From contig NZ_BCWY01000018.1 of assembly GCF_001894825.1 (NCBI RefSeq), positions 1 through 64,000 on the forward strand: DNA of 64,000 nt, written 5' to 3'. Positions 17,304-26,575 of this stretch are shown here, in pieces. The DNA comes from Rhodococcus jostii NBRC 16295 (GTDB taxonomy: Bacteria; Actinomycetota; Actinomycetes; Mycobacteriales; Mycobacteriaceae). Numbering within the stretch: position 1 is the first letter of the stretch; each line of letters starts with the position of its first letter. Both the position numbers and the translations under genes were made by a program. The notes beneath the pieces are model-generated. The model was not told the origin of the DNA. It was given only the letters and a program-made list of their open reading frames with translations, and made no database searches.

Positions 17304-18110
17304 TCAGGACCGGTAGTCCGGGGCGATGCGATCGACCAGACGCAGCAGCGCAGACCAGGCGAGGTCCCAATTGTCGCTGTTGTCGTGGTCATCGGTTCCG
17401 CCGGCGCGGTTTTCGTTGTTCAGCTGTCGAGCGGTGTGCTCGCAGACCTCCGGCGACGGAACGATCAGTTCCTGGCCGGTGGACTGCGCTGCGACCTGCA
17501 TCTCGCAGGCCCGCTCGAGGTAGAACATCCGCAGGAAGGTCCGGCGCGCGCTGTCTCCCACTGTCAGGAGGCCATGGTTGCGGAGGATCATCGCGTTCTT
17601 GTCACCGAGGTCCGCAACGAGTCGGGCCTTCTCCGCATCGTTCAGTGCGACACCCTCGTAGTCGTGGTACGCGATCCGGTTGTAGAACTCCATCGACGTC
17701 TGGTTGACGGGCTGAAGGCCGTTCTTCTGCGCTGCCACCGCACAACCGTTGCGCGAGTGGGTGTGGAGCACGCAGTGCGCGTCGGGTCGGGCGGCGTGGA
17801 TGGCGCTGTGGATGACGAAGCCGGCCGGGTTGACCCGGTACTGCGACGGCGTGAACAGTTCGCCGTCCAGACCTACCTCGACGAGATTCGACGCGGTGAT
17901 CTCCTCGAACAGCAGTCCGTACGGATTGATGAGGAAGCGAGGTTCGTCGCCCGGAAGGCGTTGGGAAATATGGCTGAAGATGAGATCGGTCATCCGGAAG
18001 TGCGCGACGAGCCGGTACACGGCCGCCAGTTCGACGCGCAGGTCCCACTCGCTCTGTTCGTGTGTCGCGGGCGGGGCGGTGACGGGACGGTGCTGCTCTG
18101 CTGTGCTCAT
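17304..18110 (-). CDS. Class II aldolase/adducin-family protein
   Basis: 268 residues. The fold is shown by FSHISQRLPG, the metal-binding HTHSRNG and the later His in ILRNHGLLTVG, with the acidic region between them. Relatives include fuculose-phosphate aldolase, HCDB-type decarboxylases and proteins of unknown substrate; the divergent N-terminus suggests a non-sugar substrate. It sits between the MHS transporter and the 2-hydroxyacid dehydrogenase in one operon. The metal site looks intact, so it is probably active. The reaction is unknown. Confidence 0.87.
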   Translation of the reverse strand: MSTAEQHRPVTAPPATHEQSEWDLRVELAAVYRLVAHFRMTDLIFSHISQRLPGDEPRFLINPYGLLFEEITASNLVEVGLDGELFTPSQYRVNPAGFVIHSAIHAARPDAHCVLHTHSRNGCAVAAQKNGLQPVNQTSMEFYNRIAYHDYEGVALNDAEKARLVADLGDKNAMILRNHGLLTVGDSARRTFLRMFYLERACEMQVAAQSTGQELIVPSPEVCEHTARQLNNENRAGGTDDHDNSDNWDLAWSALLRLVDRIAPDYRS

Positions 18111-18144
18111 GACGACTGTCCTTCTGTGGGTCGAGACGTGAATG

Positions 18145-19467
18145 TCAGTGCTTGAGGCCGTCTTCGACGACGCTCCATCGCGGTGCGAGAACGCCGCCGG
18201 CGAGGGCGATCGCGCCGATGGCCACGAGCATGATCGCGGCGGGCCAGAGGTGGTCGCCGGTGACGGTGAGCACGGCGGTCGCGATCAGCGGGACGCATCC
18301 GGATACCAGCCCTGCGATGTTCGACGACACGGCCACGCCGCTGTACCGCACCTTTGCGGGAAACAGACTGGTGAGTACGGCCCCGCTGACAGCATACGGA
18401 TAGGACACGGCCGCAACGCCCACGCTCATCCCGAGTACGACGAGCACGGGGTGCGCGGTGCCGATTGCCCAGAAGATCGGGAACGCGAGGACCATCGTGG
18501 CGACGGCGCCACCGATGACGACGCGGCACGAGCCGAACCGCGAACCCCATTGTCCACCGGAGATGATGACCGGAATCTCGATCACCGCCGCGATGACGGT
18601 CGCCAGAAGGAGCATCGACGCTTCGAGGCCAAGAACCCGTTTGCCGTAGCTGATGATGAACGTCGTGATCAGGTAGAAGCCGCCTGCGCCGATGAGCATG
18701 ACGGACGCTCCGACGAGCAGCTGCCGCCACGCCCCGACAAACACCTGGTGCAGTGGTGCCTCCGCGACGGCGTCCTCCTCCTGCAAGGCCTCGAATTCGG
18801 GGGACTCCTCGAGTTGACGGCGGATCAGGATGGACACTCCCAGCAACGGCAGAGCCAGCAGGAAGGGGATACGCCAACCCCACGAATCGAAGACGTCCTC
18901 CGACAACAGGGCAGAGGTCAGGAAGAAGGCACCCGACGACAGGATCGTGCCGACCGGAGATCCGAGCTGCGGGATGGACGCGTATTTCGCCCGTTCCTCC
19001 GGTGAGGCGTTCTCGGCGGCAATCGTGACCGCACCGCTCCACTCACCTCCGACGGCCAGCCCCTGAAGTACGCGCAGCACGATGAGGGCGATCGGTGCGA
19101 TGACCCCGATCGAGTAGTAGTTGGGCAGCATGCCGATCAGCACGGTGGCGACCCCGATGCCGACGATGGTGGTCATCAAGATCTTCTTGCGACCGACCCG
19201 GTCGCCGAGCCACCCGAAGAGCAGTCCACCCACCGGGCGCGCGACGAATCCGACCGCCAGCGTGCCGAACGAGGCGAGCGTCGCCGTCAGCGCGTTGTCG
19301 GAGACGAAATACTGCACGTTGAACACCAGCGCGGCGGCGGTCGTGAACAGAAAGAAGTCGTACCACTCCATCGCCGTTCCCACGAATGCGGCGAATGCCA
19401 CGCGACGGGACGTGTCTCGTGGAATCGGCGTCGGGGGGCCGACCTGTCGGGTTGCCGAGGGGCTCAT
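18145..19467 (-). CDS. MFS transporter, MHS family
   Basis: 440 residues with about 12 membrane segments. MHS features are GTAMEWYDFFLF near the N-terminus, GWLGDRVGRKK in the 2-3 loop, RVLQGLAVGGEWSGA and the late PAKVRYSGVAVS. The second-half motif is GGQWGSRFG rather than the usual SDRxGRK, a small departure. GGAG lies upstream of the ATG. As first gene of the unit with the aldolase and dehydrogenase, it likely imports an organic acid for them. Confidence 0.92.
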   Translation of the reverse strand: MSPSATRQVGPPTPIPRDTSRRVAFAAFVGTAMEWYDFFLFTTAAALVFNVQYFVSDNALTATLASFGTLAVGFVARPVGGLLFGWLGDRVGRKKILMTTIVGIGVATVLIGMLPNYYSIGVIAPIALIVLRVLQGLAVGGEWSGAVTIAAENASPEERAKYASIPQLGSPVGTILSSGAFFLTSALLSEDVFDSWGWRIPFLLALPLLGVSILIRRQLEESPEFEALQEEDAVAEAPLHQVFVGAWRQLLVGASVMLIGAGGFYLITTFIISYGKRVLGLEASMLLLATVIAAVIEIPVIISGGQWGSRFGSCRVVIGGAVATMVLAFPIFWAIGTAHPVLVVLGMSVGVAAVSYPYAVSGAVLTSLFPAKVRYSGVAVSSNIAGLVSGCVPLIATAVLTVTGDHLWPAAIMLVAIGAIALAGGVLAPRWSVVEDGLKH

Positions 19468-19580
19468 GGATTTGCTCCGAATGTCGCGGGTGAAGGGCAG
19501 GAAAGTCCAATTGGCGTGTCTTCAATGAAACCGCACCCGGCAACCGGAGGAAATCGCAATCTGCCTCGAGGAAGGGCAGG

Positions 19581-19601
19581 ATTATTGTGTATGTGCATAA
19601 T
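19581..19601. promoter_or_regulatory. A/T-rich palindromic element in the divergent promoter region
   Basis: ATTAT and ATAAT are inverted arms of a 21-base A/T-rich island within GC-rich DNA, between the MHS transporter and the PucR gene. It may be a promoter core or an operator for the divergent unit. Evidence is composition and symmetry only. Confidence 0.35.
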
Positions 19602-19759
19602 GTGACGGCGAAGGAGCAACGATGCCGCCGAGCTGTCCCAGGTGATTTGCCTACCGCGACAAGAGCCGATGAACGAATCTCCAACGACGTGTTACCCCGA
19701 TGCTCGAATCGGAGATCTCGACGAAACCTGACCGCAAACTCGGTCGAAAGGACCTTGCC

Positions 19760-20920
19760 GTGAGAAACCTCGCCAAGCGGAAGCAGGAGACTCTGCCTCG
19801 TTGGCGTGAACTGATCGTCGGCGCCATGCGCAACACCGACGATCTGGCCACCGCCTTCCTCGACCGGCTCGAATCCGTCGAGGCCTACCAGTCCGGGCTG
19901 GTCGACCAGGACGCTCTTCGCGATTCCGCGCGCGAGTCGATTCGGTTGATCCTCGAAGCAGTCACGGCCGGCGCGACGACGACTCAGCTCAGCTCGCTGC
20001 CCTCCGACCTGGGGCGTCTGCGCGCGCGGCAGGGGATACCCGTCGAAGATCTGGTGACCGCGGTCCGTCTCGACTTCGGCATCATCTGGTCGGCTCTGCT
20101 GTGGCGCGCGAACTCGGCAGACATGGCGGTCCTCGCGTTGCACGTCGACAGCCTGTGGAATGTGGTCGACGACTACGCTCGCGCCGTCCACCAGAGCTAC
20201 CTCGAGGAGAAGGCCGCGATGGCCGCCTTCACCCGCGACGAGCAGCAGACGTACCTGGCGGAACTGTTCGGCCCGGCAGGCCTCGTCCCCAGCAAGATCG
20301 AACAGATCGCCCGGGCGTTGAAGGTCGACGCCGACGCCACGTTCCGGGTCGTCGTCGTGGATCCCGAAGCATCCCAGGCCGTGCACAGGATCGCGAACAC
20401 TCTGGCGGCCGGTGGCGAACAACTCTTCGTCCTGAATCAGTCCGGCCGCGTGGTGGTTCTGTGGCCTGCGCCGCGGACGCCCACACGGGGGCTCGAGACC
20501 CAGCACCGGCAACTGCAGGACGTGGCCGGCGGCATGGTCGCGGCGGTGTCCGGCCTCGCCGCGGTGCCGGCGGCCGCGAACACCGCCCACGAGATCTTCC
20601 GGACGATCCGCCCCGACGAACACGGCCTGACGACGCTGACGGAAGCGTGGGCGCGGGTCACCAAGGGCCGCCTCGACGATCAGACCGATTTCTCGGCCCA
20701 CCTACTGTCCGGGCTCGCCTCGATCACCGACGAGGAACGCGAACGCATCCTCGAGACGGTGCGCGCCTACCTCGCGACGGGCAGCGTCACCGACACCGCG
20801 GCGCAGTTGTTCTGCCACCGCAACACGGTGCTCAACCGCCTCGGCAGATTCGAGAAGCTGACGAGCCTGAACGTCACCGTTCCCGACCAGGCAGCGCTGG
20901 CGCTGCTCGCGTTGGCGTGA
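19760..20920 (+). CDS. PucR-family transcriptional regulator
   Basis: 386 residues from GTG 19760, with GAAAGGA 8 bases upstream; an in-frame ATG at 19700 lacks such a site. The N-terminal region contains RARQGIPVEDLVTAVRLDFGIIWS, closely matching the PucR protein at 13643. The C-terminal helix-turn-helix is LFCHRNTVLNRLGRFEKLTS. It is divergent from the MHS transporter/aldolase/dehydrogenase operon and probably regulates it. The two similar regulators likely arose by duplication and now serve neighbouring catabolic operons. Confidence 0.88.
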   Translation: MRNLAKRKQETLPRWRELIVGAMRNTDDLATAFLDRLESVEAYQSGLVDQDALRDSARESIRLILEAVTAGATTTQLSSLPSDLGRLRARQGIPVEDLVTAVRLDFGIIWSALLWRANSADMAVLALHVDSLWNVVDDYARAVHQSYLEEKAAMAAFTRDEQQTYLAELFGPAGLVPSKIEQIARALKVDADATFRVVVVDPEASQAVHRIANTLAAGGEQLFVLNQSGRVVVLWPAPRTPTRGLETQHRQLQDVAGGMVAAVSGLAAVPAAANTAHEIFRTIRPDEHGLTTLTEAWARVTKGRLDDQTDFSAHLLSGLASITDEERERILETVRAYLATGSVTDTAAQLFCHRNTVLNRLGRFEKLTSLNVTVPDQAALALLALA

Positions 20921-20925
20921 AGATC

Positions 20926-23067
20926 TCACGCACGACTCGGATCCAATTCCGGCTCCGCGCGGACGGTCTCGTCCGTCTCCGGCGCCGATGCGAGCTTGCT
21001 CGGCCACCAGATCTTCTGCCCGATGTCGACGGTGAGTGCGGGAACCAGCAGTGACCGGACGAGGAGTGCGTCGAGGAGCACGCCGAACGCCACGATGAAC
21101 GCGATCTGCGCGAGGAAGATCAGCGGGATGACGGCGAGGACCGAGAAGGTCGCCGCCAGAACCACTCCCGCCGATGTGATGACGCCACCGGTGACGGTCA
21201 GGCCGCGCAGCGCCCCGCGTCGGGTGCCGATACGCTGAGCTTCCTCCCTCACCCGGGTCATGAGGAAGATGTTGTAGTCGATTCCGAGGGCGACGAGGAA
21301 CACGAACGCGAACAGCGGGACGACGGGATCTGCGCCCGGGAATCCGAAGACGTGCTCGAAGACCAGGGACGAAATGCCCAGCGTCGCAGCGAAGGACAGC
21401 ACCACCGTTCCCATCAGCAGCAGCGGCGCGAGCAGCGACCGCAGCAGCAGACACAGGATCGCGAACACCACGAGGATCACGACGGGGATGATCAGCGTGC
21501 GGTCACGCGTCGACGTGGTCTTGGTGTCGAGGTCCGTGGCGGTGGTGCCGCCGACCAGGGCGTCGGCGCCGTCGATCGGGTGGACGGCGTCACGCAGGCG
21601 GACGATGGTGTCCTCGGCCGCGAGGGAATCGGCCGGATCGGTCAGGGTGGCTTCGATCGCCACCCGGCCGTCCACCACCAGTGGGTCCTGCGTGCCGGGT
21701 GCGGACAGCACGGTGATGTCGCCGACTCCATCGACCCGGGCAGAGTCGACCACCGCGTCGCGGGAGCCCTCGTTCGCGATGATCACCGCCGGCGAACCGG
21801 AACCGGCGTCGAAGTGATCGCCGAGAACCTGCTGGCCCGCAACGGAATCGACATCGAGAAGGAACGTCTCGGACTCCGCTACACCGCTCGCCTCGAACTG
21901 GGGCATCAGGAGCGCGAAGAGAACCAGCACCATGCTGGACGCCACCCAGAATCGACGCGGATGTGCGCCGATCCGCTTCGCGAGCGCGGCCCAGAACTTG
22001 TGGTCTGCGGCCTCGCCCTTCTCGGCATGCCGCGCGTCGTAGGCGGTCCGGGTCGGCCAGTACGCCGCCCGGCCAAGGAGCACGAGCACGGCAGGCAGGT
22101 ATGTCATGGACGCGACGAACGACGCCGCGATCCCGATGGCCGCCACCGGTCCGAGACCGCGGTTGGAGTTGAGATCGGACAGCAGCAGGCAGAGCACGCC
22201 GGCGATGACGGTGCCCGCGGACGCGGCGACGGGTTCGAGCGTTGCCCACCACGCGGTCCGCATGGCGCGGTACTTGTCCCGCTCGATCCGCAGTTCCTCG
22301 CGGTAGCGGGACACCAGCAGCAGTGCATAGTCGGTCGCGGCACCGAATACCAGGATGAACAGGATTCCCTGGCTCTGGCCGTTCAGCGCGATCACACCGG
22401 CGTCGGCGAGCAGATACACGAGCAGACTCGACAGTCCCAGCGCGAAGACGGCGGAGGTGATCACGGCGAACGGAAGGATCGGACTGCGGTAGACGACGAT
22501 GAGGATCAGGATCACGACGGCACCCGCGACCAGGAGCAGCAGTCCGTCGATGCCGGCGAACGCGGACGACAGATCCGCGACCTGACCGGCGGGTCCGGTG
22601 ACGAGGACGGTGAGACCCTCCGGGGCGGCACCGAGCGCGTCCCGGAGTTCCGTGACACTGTCACCGACCTCGCCGGCGCTGTCGACCGGCACGAACATCT
22701 GCAGTGCCCGTCCGTCGGCGGACGGGATCGGCGGTGACACCTCGTCGCCGAATCCCTCCGAACCGGCGAAGGAAGCCGCGGTGCCGGCGAGGAACTCGAT
22801 GTCGGCAGCGGTGATCCCCGACGTCCGTTCGGCGACGACGATCGCCGGCACGAACTGCGTGTCGGTGAAACCCTTCTGCAGCGCCGAGACCTCCGTGGCC
22901 TCGGCCGACGCGGGCAGGAACGACGTGCTGTCGTTCTGCTGGACCGAGGAGAGTTTGCCGGCGAACGGACCACCGAAACCGCCGACGGCCAGCCAGACGA
23001 TCACCAGCACGGCTGGCAGAATCCACCGCAGGCGACGAACCGGGCGCGGGCGGGCAGTTGTGGTCAC
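20926..23067 (-). CDS. MMPL-type RND exporter
   Basis: About 713 residues with the RND arrangement: one N-terminal helix, a periplasmic domain, a block of helices containing GAATDYALLLVSRYREEL, a second periplasmic domain, and a final block with ALGIDYNIFLMTRVREEA. These paired Asp-Tyr motifs carry the proton relay in MMPL proteins. The family exports lipids, siderophores or drugs in mycolic-acid bacteria. The start is set at GTG 23067 with GGAG upstream. An earlier ATG at 23124 lies inside the candidate operator and is unlikely. A divergent MarR gene suggests induction by a toxic ligand. The substrate is unknown. Confidence 0.88.
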   Translation of the reverse strand: MTTTARPRPVRRLRWILPAVLVIVWLAVGGFGGPFAGKLSSVQQNDSTSFLPASAEATEVSALQKGFTDTQFVPAIVVAERTSGITAADIEFLAGTAASFAGSEGFGDEVSPPIPSADGRALQMFVPVDSAGEVGDSVTELRDALGAAPEGLTVLVTGPAGQVADLSSAFAGIDGLLLLVAGAVVILILIVVYRSPILPFAVITSAVFALGLSSLLVYLLADAGVIALNGQSQGILFILVFGAATDYALLLVSRYREELRIERDKYRAMRTAWWATLEPVAASAGTVIAGVLCLLLSDLNSNRGLGPVAAIGIAASFVASMTYLPAVLVLLGRAAYWPTRTAYDARHAEKGEAADHKFWAALAKRIGAHPRRFWVASSMVLVLFALLMPQFEASGVAESETFLLDVDSVAGQQVLGDHFDAGSGSPAVIIANEGSRDAVVDSARVDGVGDITVLSAPGTQDPLVVDGRVAIEATLTDPADSLAAEDTIVRLRDAVHPIDGADALVGGTTATDLDTKTTSTRDRTLIIPVVILVVFAILCLLLRSLLAPLLLMGTVVLSFAATLGISSLVFEHVFGFPGADPVVPLFAFVFLVALGIDYNIFLMTRVREEAQRIGTRRGALRGLTVTGGVITSAGVVLAATFSVLAVIPLIFLAQIAFIVAFGVLLDALLVRSLLVPALTVDIGQKIWWPSKLASAPETDETVRAEPELDPSRA

Positions 23068-23122
23068 GTGCTCTCCAATGCTGGACGGTTCGACGACCGG
23101 ATGTCCGGATTGCGATGTTCCC

Positions 23123-23148
23123 ATTTTGTTCAGCCTGCTGAGCAAATT
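23123..23148. promoter_or_regulatory. Candidate MarR operator
   Basis: Imperfect 12-base inverted arms (ATTTTGTTCAGC and GCTGAGCAAATT) around a 2-base centre lie between the divergent MMPL and MarR genes, 19 bases from the MarR start. Size, A/T content and position suit a MarR dimer repressing both genes. Binding is inferred. Confidence 0.55.
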
Positions 23149-23166
23149 GCAAATGGAGGCGAAGAA

Positions 23167-23604
23167 ATGACGAGCGACGGCATGGACCAGTGGCCCACCG
23201 GACGCCTGCTGTCCACGGCTGCGCGGCTGGTCGAGCACTCGTGGGAGGACATTCTGCGGTCGCAGAACATGACCCATGCGGGACTCATCTCGCTGCACAC
23301 GATCGCCGACCGGCCGGCCTCGCAACGGGACATCGCGAAGGCCTCGCGGGTGACGGACCAGACCATCAGCCGCACCATCGACCGCCTCGAACGCGCCGGG
23401 TACGTCACTCGGGAGACCGACCCGAACGACGAGCGCCGCAAACGGGTCGCGATCACCGAGTCGGGTCGCGCGATCTACCTTCGCTTGTTGGCTCTCGAGA
23501 AGGAGGATGCCGCCCTCACCGCCGCGGTCGGGGACGTGGGGCCGCTGCGCGAACAACTCCTGGTCCTGGTCCGGTCGCTGGGACTGCCGCCCCGGGCCGA
23601 GTAG
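23167..23604 (+). CDS. MarR-family transcriptional regulator
   Basis: 145 residues with the winged-helix core: SQRDIAKASRVTDQTISRTIDRL as recognition helix and GYVTRETDPNDERRKRVAITESG as the wing, which is the usual MarR signature. GGAGG lies 8 bases upstream of the ATG. It is divergent from the MMPL exporter with a palindrome in the shared promoter region, so it most likely represses the exporter and itself and releases DNA on binding a small lipophilic ligand. Confidence 0.92.
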   Translation: MTSDGMDQWPTGRLLSTAARLVEHSWEDILRSQNMTHAGLISLHTIADRPASQRDIAKASRVTDQTISRTIDRLERAGYVTRETDPNDERRKRVAITESGRAIYLRLLALEKEDAALTAAVGDVGPLREQLLVLVRSLGLPPRAE

Positions 23605-23616
23605 TGATCGCGTCCG

Positions 23617-24420
23617 TCACACGTTCGCCGGCAGGGCGATGACGATCTCTTGCTCGTTCCCCGGGAGATAGTGGACCGTCACCACCCGGCCCACCTGAAC
23701 GTGGCCGACACTGCGCGGCGGCAGGAACTTCTCGACACGGGTGGTGAACGTCGTGCCGTCGGGCCGGGTGACCGAAAGCCCGAGTTCGACCTTCGAATTC
23801 CCGTTGCGGATCTCGCCGGGCACGCTGAGCGCGTGCACCACCGCCTGCGCGGGGATGCCGCGGGCCGCGATGTCGAGCTTGCCGGCCGTGGTGACTCCCT
23901 GACGAATCATGGATCGATTCAACGCTTCCTGCGCCGTCGACATGTCGCCCGAGCGGTCGATCTCGACCTTGTCGGTGCGGTCCGGAAGATAGCGGACGGG
24001 CAGGACGACCCCCGGACGGAGAAGCGCCAACTCGGTCAGCGGCACGATCATCTCGGCGTGCGAATCGAAGATCTTGCCGTCGGCGCACTCCACGCCGAGG
24101 TCGATCCGCACTTCCGGTTGATCGTTGAGGGTCATTCCCGTCTGACGCACGGACTGCACCGTCCCGATTCCGACCGCTGCATGGCGGAATGCGGCACTGT
24201 TCCGTCCTGTGAACGCTGCCACCACGCTGTCACCGGTGACGGCGAAGCAGACCACGAACAGGCTGATCGCGGCGATCGGCCAGATCATCTGCGGGCCCAC
24301 CCACGACAGCGCGTCGATGCCGTAGTCGGTCCGCCCCCGGTTGCCGAGGCCGTGCCAGAGGTAGTAGCCGACCGACCCGCCGAGAAACACGACGGCCCCG
24401 GTACGCACGATCTTCTTCAC
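23617..24420 (-). CDS. Two-helix membrane protein with a duplicated extracytoplasmic or cytoplasmic domain
   Basis: 267 residues. Two hydrophobic segments lie near residues 8-23 and 43-63. The rest looks like two copies of one domain of about 70 residues. Copy one starts GIGTVQSVRQTG and ends LPVRYLPDRTDKVEI; copy two starts PAQAVVHALSVPG and ends VTVHYLPGNEQEIVI. Each contains a V-x-Y/H-YLP strand after a P-G/V-rich turn. The pattern resembles DUF3592-type modules, which I cannot confirm. It lies downstream of the lipoprotein gene, separated by a hairpin. Confidence 0.7.
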   Translation of the reverse strand: MKKIVRTGAVVFLGGSVGYYLWHGLGNRGRTDYGIDALSWVGPQMIWPIAAISLFVVCFAVTGDSVVAAFTGRNSAAFRHAAVGIGTVQSVRQTGMTLNDQPEVRIDLGVECADGKIFDSHAEMIVPLTELALLRPGVVLPVRYLPDRTDKVEIDRSGDMSTAQEALNRSMIRQGVTTAGKLDIAARGIPAQAVVHALSVPGEIRNGNSKVELGLSVTRPDGTTFTTRVEKFLPPRSVGHVQVGRVVTVHYLPGNEQEIVIALPANV

Positions 24421-24497
24421 GATGTGTCCTTTCCGTGCCCGAACTGAGGGGAAGGTGGGGGGACACGCGCGGACTCACCTGTCCGCGCGCGTCCCGG

Positions 24498-24519
24498 GTG
24501 GGCGGGCTCAGCCGCCCAC
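24498..24519 (-). terminator. Hairpin at the end of the lipoprotein gene
   Basis: GTGGGCGG and CCGCCCAC pair perfectly around a 6-base loop that contains the lipoprotein stop codon. It may reduce read-through into the membrane-protein gene. Confidence 0.45.
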
Positions 24520-25047
24520 GACGGTCGAGCAGGCGAACGTGATGTCGAACTTCGAGGCGCTCGGCGCGGTCGGGTTGCTCATGTCGGGGGCGCCGACCCC
24601 TTCGCCGGTGATCGTGTAGGTGTCGCCGTCCTTGACGACCTTCGCGGAACCGCCCGGCATTCCCTGCCCGAAGCCCAGGGCGTACGGGAGACCGTTCGAC
24701 CCGCCCTTGCTGCCCGCGATCCCGACCGCCTGCACGGTGTCGGTGCCGGTGACGGTGGCCGAGACGGCGAGGTCGCCGTACGTCGCGTTGGCGGTGTCCG
24801 CCAGCGCCAACGCCAGGGTGTCGCCCTGCTTGGCGCAGGTCGCGTCGAAGTCCGCGTCCAGTGCCTTGCCGTCGACCGAAGCCGAGGACGCGCCCGCCGG
24901 AGCCGCCGCGGCCGGGGACTGCTCGGAGCTTCCGCCGGAACTTGTGTCACTGGCGTCGCTGCACCCCGTGACGAGCAGGGCGACACCTGCTGCCGCCACG
25001 ATGCCGGCGGTGTAGACGCGCTTCCGAGTCCGAATGACCTTGTTCAT
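24508..25047 (-). CDS. LpqH-family (19 kDa antigen-like) lipoprotein
   Basis: 179 residues. A basic start and hydrophobic stretch end in the lipobox LLVTGC, so Cys29 is probably lipidated and the protein anchored outside the membrane. A Ser/Ala/Gly-rich linker follows. The mature domain has the LpqH pattern: VDGKALDADFDATCAKQGD, VQAVGIAG, a Lys-Asp-Gly-Asp-Thr-Tyr-x-Ile-x-Gly strand, and the closing DMSNPTAP...FDITFACS. Two Cys residues in the mature domain probably form a disulfide. The family is common in mycobacteria and rhodococci, with an uncertain role in the envelope. Confidence 0.87.
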   Translation of the reverse strand: MNKVIRTRKRVYTAGIVAAAGVALLVTGCSDASDTSSGGSSEQSPAAAAPAGASSASVDGKALDADFDATCAKQGDTLALALADTANATYGDLAVSATVTGTDTVQAVGIAGSKGGSNGLPYALGFGQGMPGGSAKVVKDGDTYTITGEGVGAPDMSNPTAPSASKFDITFACSTVVGG

Positions 25048-25207
25048 GATCCGTCCTTCACGTTTCGTGAGGGGCGCTCGGCGCCCGTCGTCGATTCCTT
25101 CGGCTCGCGTTCCGGAGCCGATGTGAGAAAGGTAGGAACTTCTCGCGCCCTACCGATCCCAGATTTCTCGTCCCGTGGTCGAGGCATCCCTGCGGTAACC
25201 TGCTCGA

Positions 25208-26575
25208 ATGCGGACGGGATCGGCGGGGTCGGAGGCTGCTCGGCGACCGCGCGCCATGGTTCTCGACGAGGTCTGGCGAAAACTCGACGGAGTCGAACCG
25301 CTCAGCGGACGCGACGGCGGACCACTGAGCCGCACCGTGAAACTGATCCTCGATCCGCTGGTCATCCGCCCGGTCCAGAACCCGCTGTGCGCCGGTCCGA
25401 TCGTCACGGCCGACGGCGCGCAGCTGCTCGCCGCCCGCGTGTATGCCTCCGCCGACGCACTCCGAGCCACCGCGGCCTGGTTCACTCTGCTCAAGCGGGT
25501 CCGACGGGCTCTGCGCATCACCGACGGCAACCCGCAGGACCTCTACTTCCAGCGCTGCTTCGAACTCGCGACCGGCTCCGGGCTGCCCGACCCGCTGCGC
25601 GACGAGTCCGTCGCCGAGGACACCCTGCGCGACGTGCACGAGTTCACGGCCGGCCGCACCACGCAGGCGTTGAAAGCCCACGTCACCGACCCGGCGCGGG
25701 CACGGGAACTGACCGCCCTGATCGCCGTCGCGTGGGGACGGCGACCGCTGTCGGGTGCGCCGGGCGCCGATCACGCCGGTGCGATCGACGCCGTGCTCGA
25801 CGCCTGCCCCGCAGCTCGACTCGGGCAGGACGGCGACGACGGACAGCAGGCCCTCGACAGGGTGATCGCCGGCCACGCGGGCACTCACCACGGGATTTCG
25901 CTCTGGACGACCGAGGTTTCCGCCCACCGGCTCGGGCTGACGGCGCATCCGGTTCCCGAACCGCCCTGTCTGGGACTGTCGGCGTCCACCACGGCGCTCG
26001 GGCTTCCCTTCGATCGTTCCGTCCACGAGCGCGTCTTCACCCTGCTCCGCGCGTCGACCGATCGGGCGGAGCTGCCACCGATCCACGAACTGGTCACCGC
26101 CGAGATCGCCCGAAGTTGCTCACCCTGGGCACTTCTCGACGAATCGTTGCGGGTCGCGGCGACGACGGGTGCCGCGCTGGCGAACGGTCTTCGCCCGATC
26201 GGGGCCGCAGCGTCGCGTCCGGACACGGCCGCCGCCCGGGTGATCAACGGCCGCTGGCAACGTGAGGCGTACGTCCTGCAGGCACGCCGGCTCACGGTGA
26301 ACCCCGACGCGGCGGCGCTGCCCGAAACGAATCCGCTGGCGGTCATCGCCACCGAACTCGTCGAGCCGTGGCGCCCCTATCTCCGCCGGCTGTGGGTCCG
26401 CCTGCACGGCCGCGACGTCCGCGGGTTCTCCGTTCACGAACCAGGCGAACTCTGGGACCTCCTCGACGGGGTGGCGCGGTCGGTCATCCTCGATCATCGA
26501 ATGCGGGTCAAGCAGGCGCTCAGCGCAATTCCGCTCACGGATGCGGCGGATGCTCCCGAATCGAGGGCGAGTTGA
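25208..26575 (+). CDS. Uncharacterised protein, first gene of the CHAT/TPR operon
   Basis: 455 residues, not recognised. It appears largely alpha-helical, soluble and rich in Ala/Arg/Leu, with no signal peptide, membrane span or nucleotide-binding motif. Notable stretches are RTVKLILDPLVIRPVQNPLC near residue 45, DLYFQRCFELATGSGLPDPL near 110, and a C-terminal YLRRLWVRLHGRDVRG segment. The start is uncertain: ATG 25208 has no clear ribosome site and ATG 25256 is an alternative. Its TGA overlaps the TTG start of the next gene. Tight coupling to the TPR and CHAT genes suggests it is a partner, adaptor or substrate of the CHAT protein. Confidence 0.8.
   Translation: MRTGSAGSEAARRPRAMVLDEVWRKLDGVEPLSGRDGGPLSRTVKLILDPLVIRPVQNPLCAGPIVTADGAQLLAARVYASADALRATAAWFTLLKRVRRALRITDGNPQDLYFQRCFELATGSGLPDPLRDESVAEDTLRDVHEFTAGRTTQALKAHVTDPARARELTALIAVAWGRRPLSGAPGADHAGAIDAVLDACPAARLGQDGDDGQQALDRVIAGHAGTHHGISLWTTEVSAHRLGLTAHPVPEPPCLGLSASTTALGLPFDRSVHERVFTLLRASTDRAELPPIHELVTAEIARSCSPWALLDESLRVAATTGAALANGLRPIGAAASRPDTAAARVINGRWQREAYVLQARRLTVNPDAAALPETNPLAVIATELVEPWRPYLRRLWVRLHGRDVRGFSVHEPGELWDLLDGVARSVILDHRMRVKQALSAIPLTDAADAPESRAS

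Noticed and set aside
21352..22737. 461-codon plus-strand frame opposite the MMPL exporter
   Set aside because: Antisense of a clear exporter, with low-complexity charged composition.
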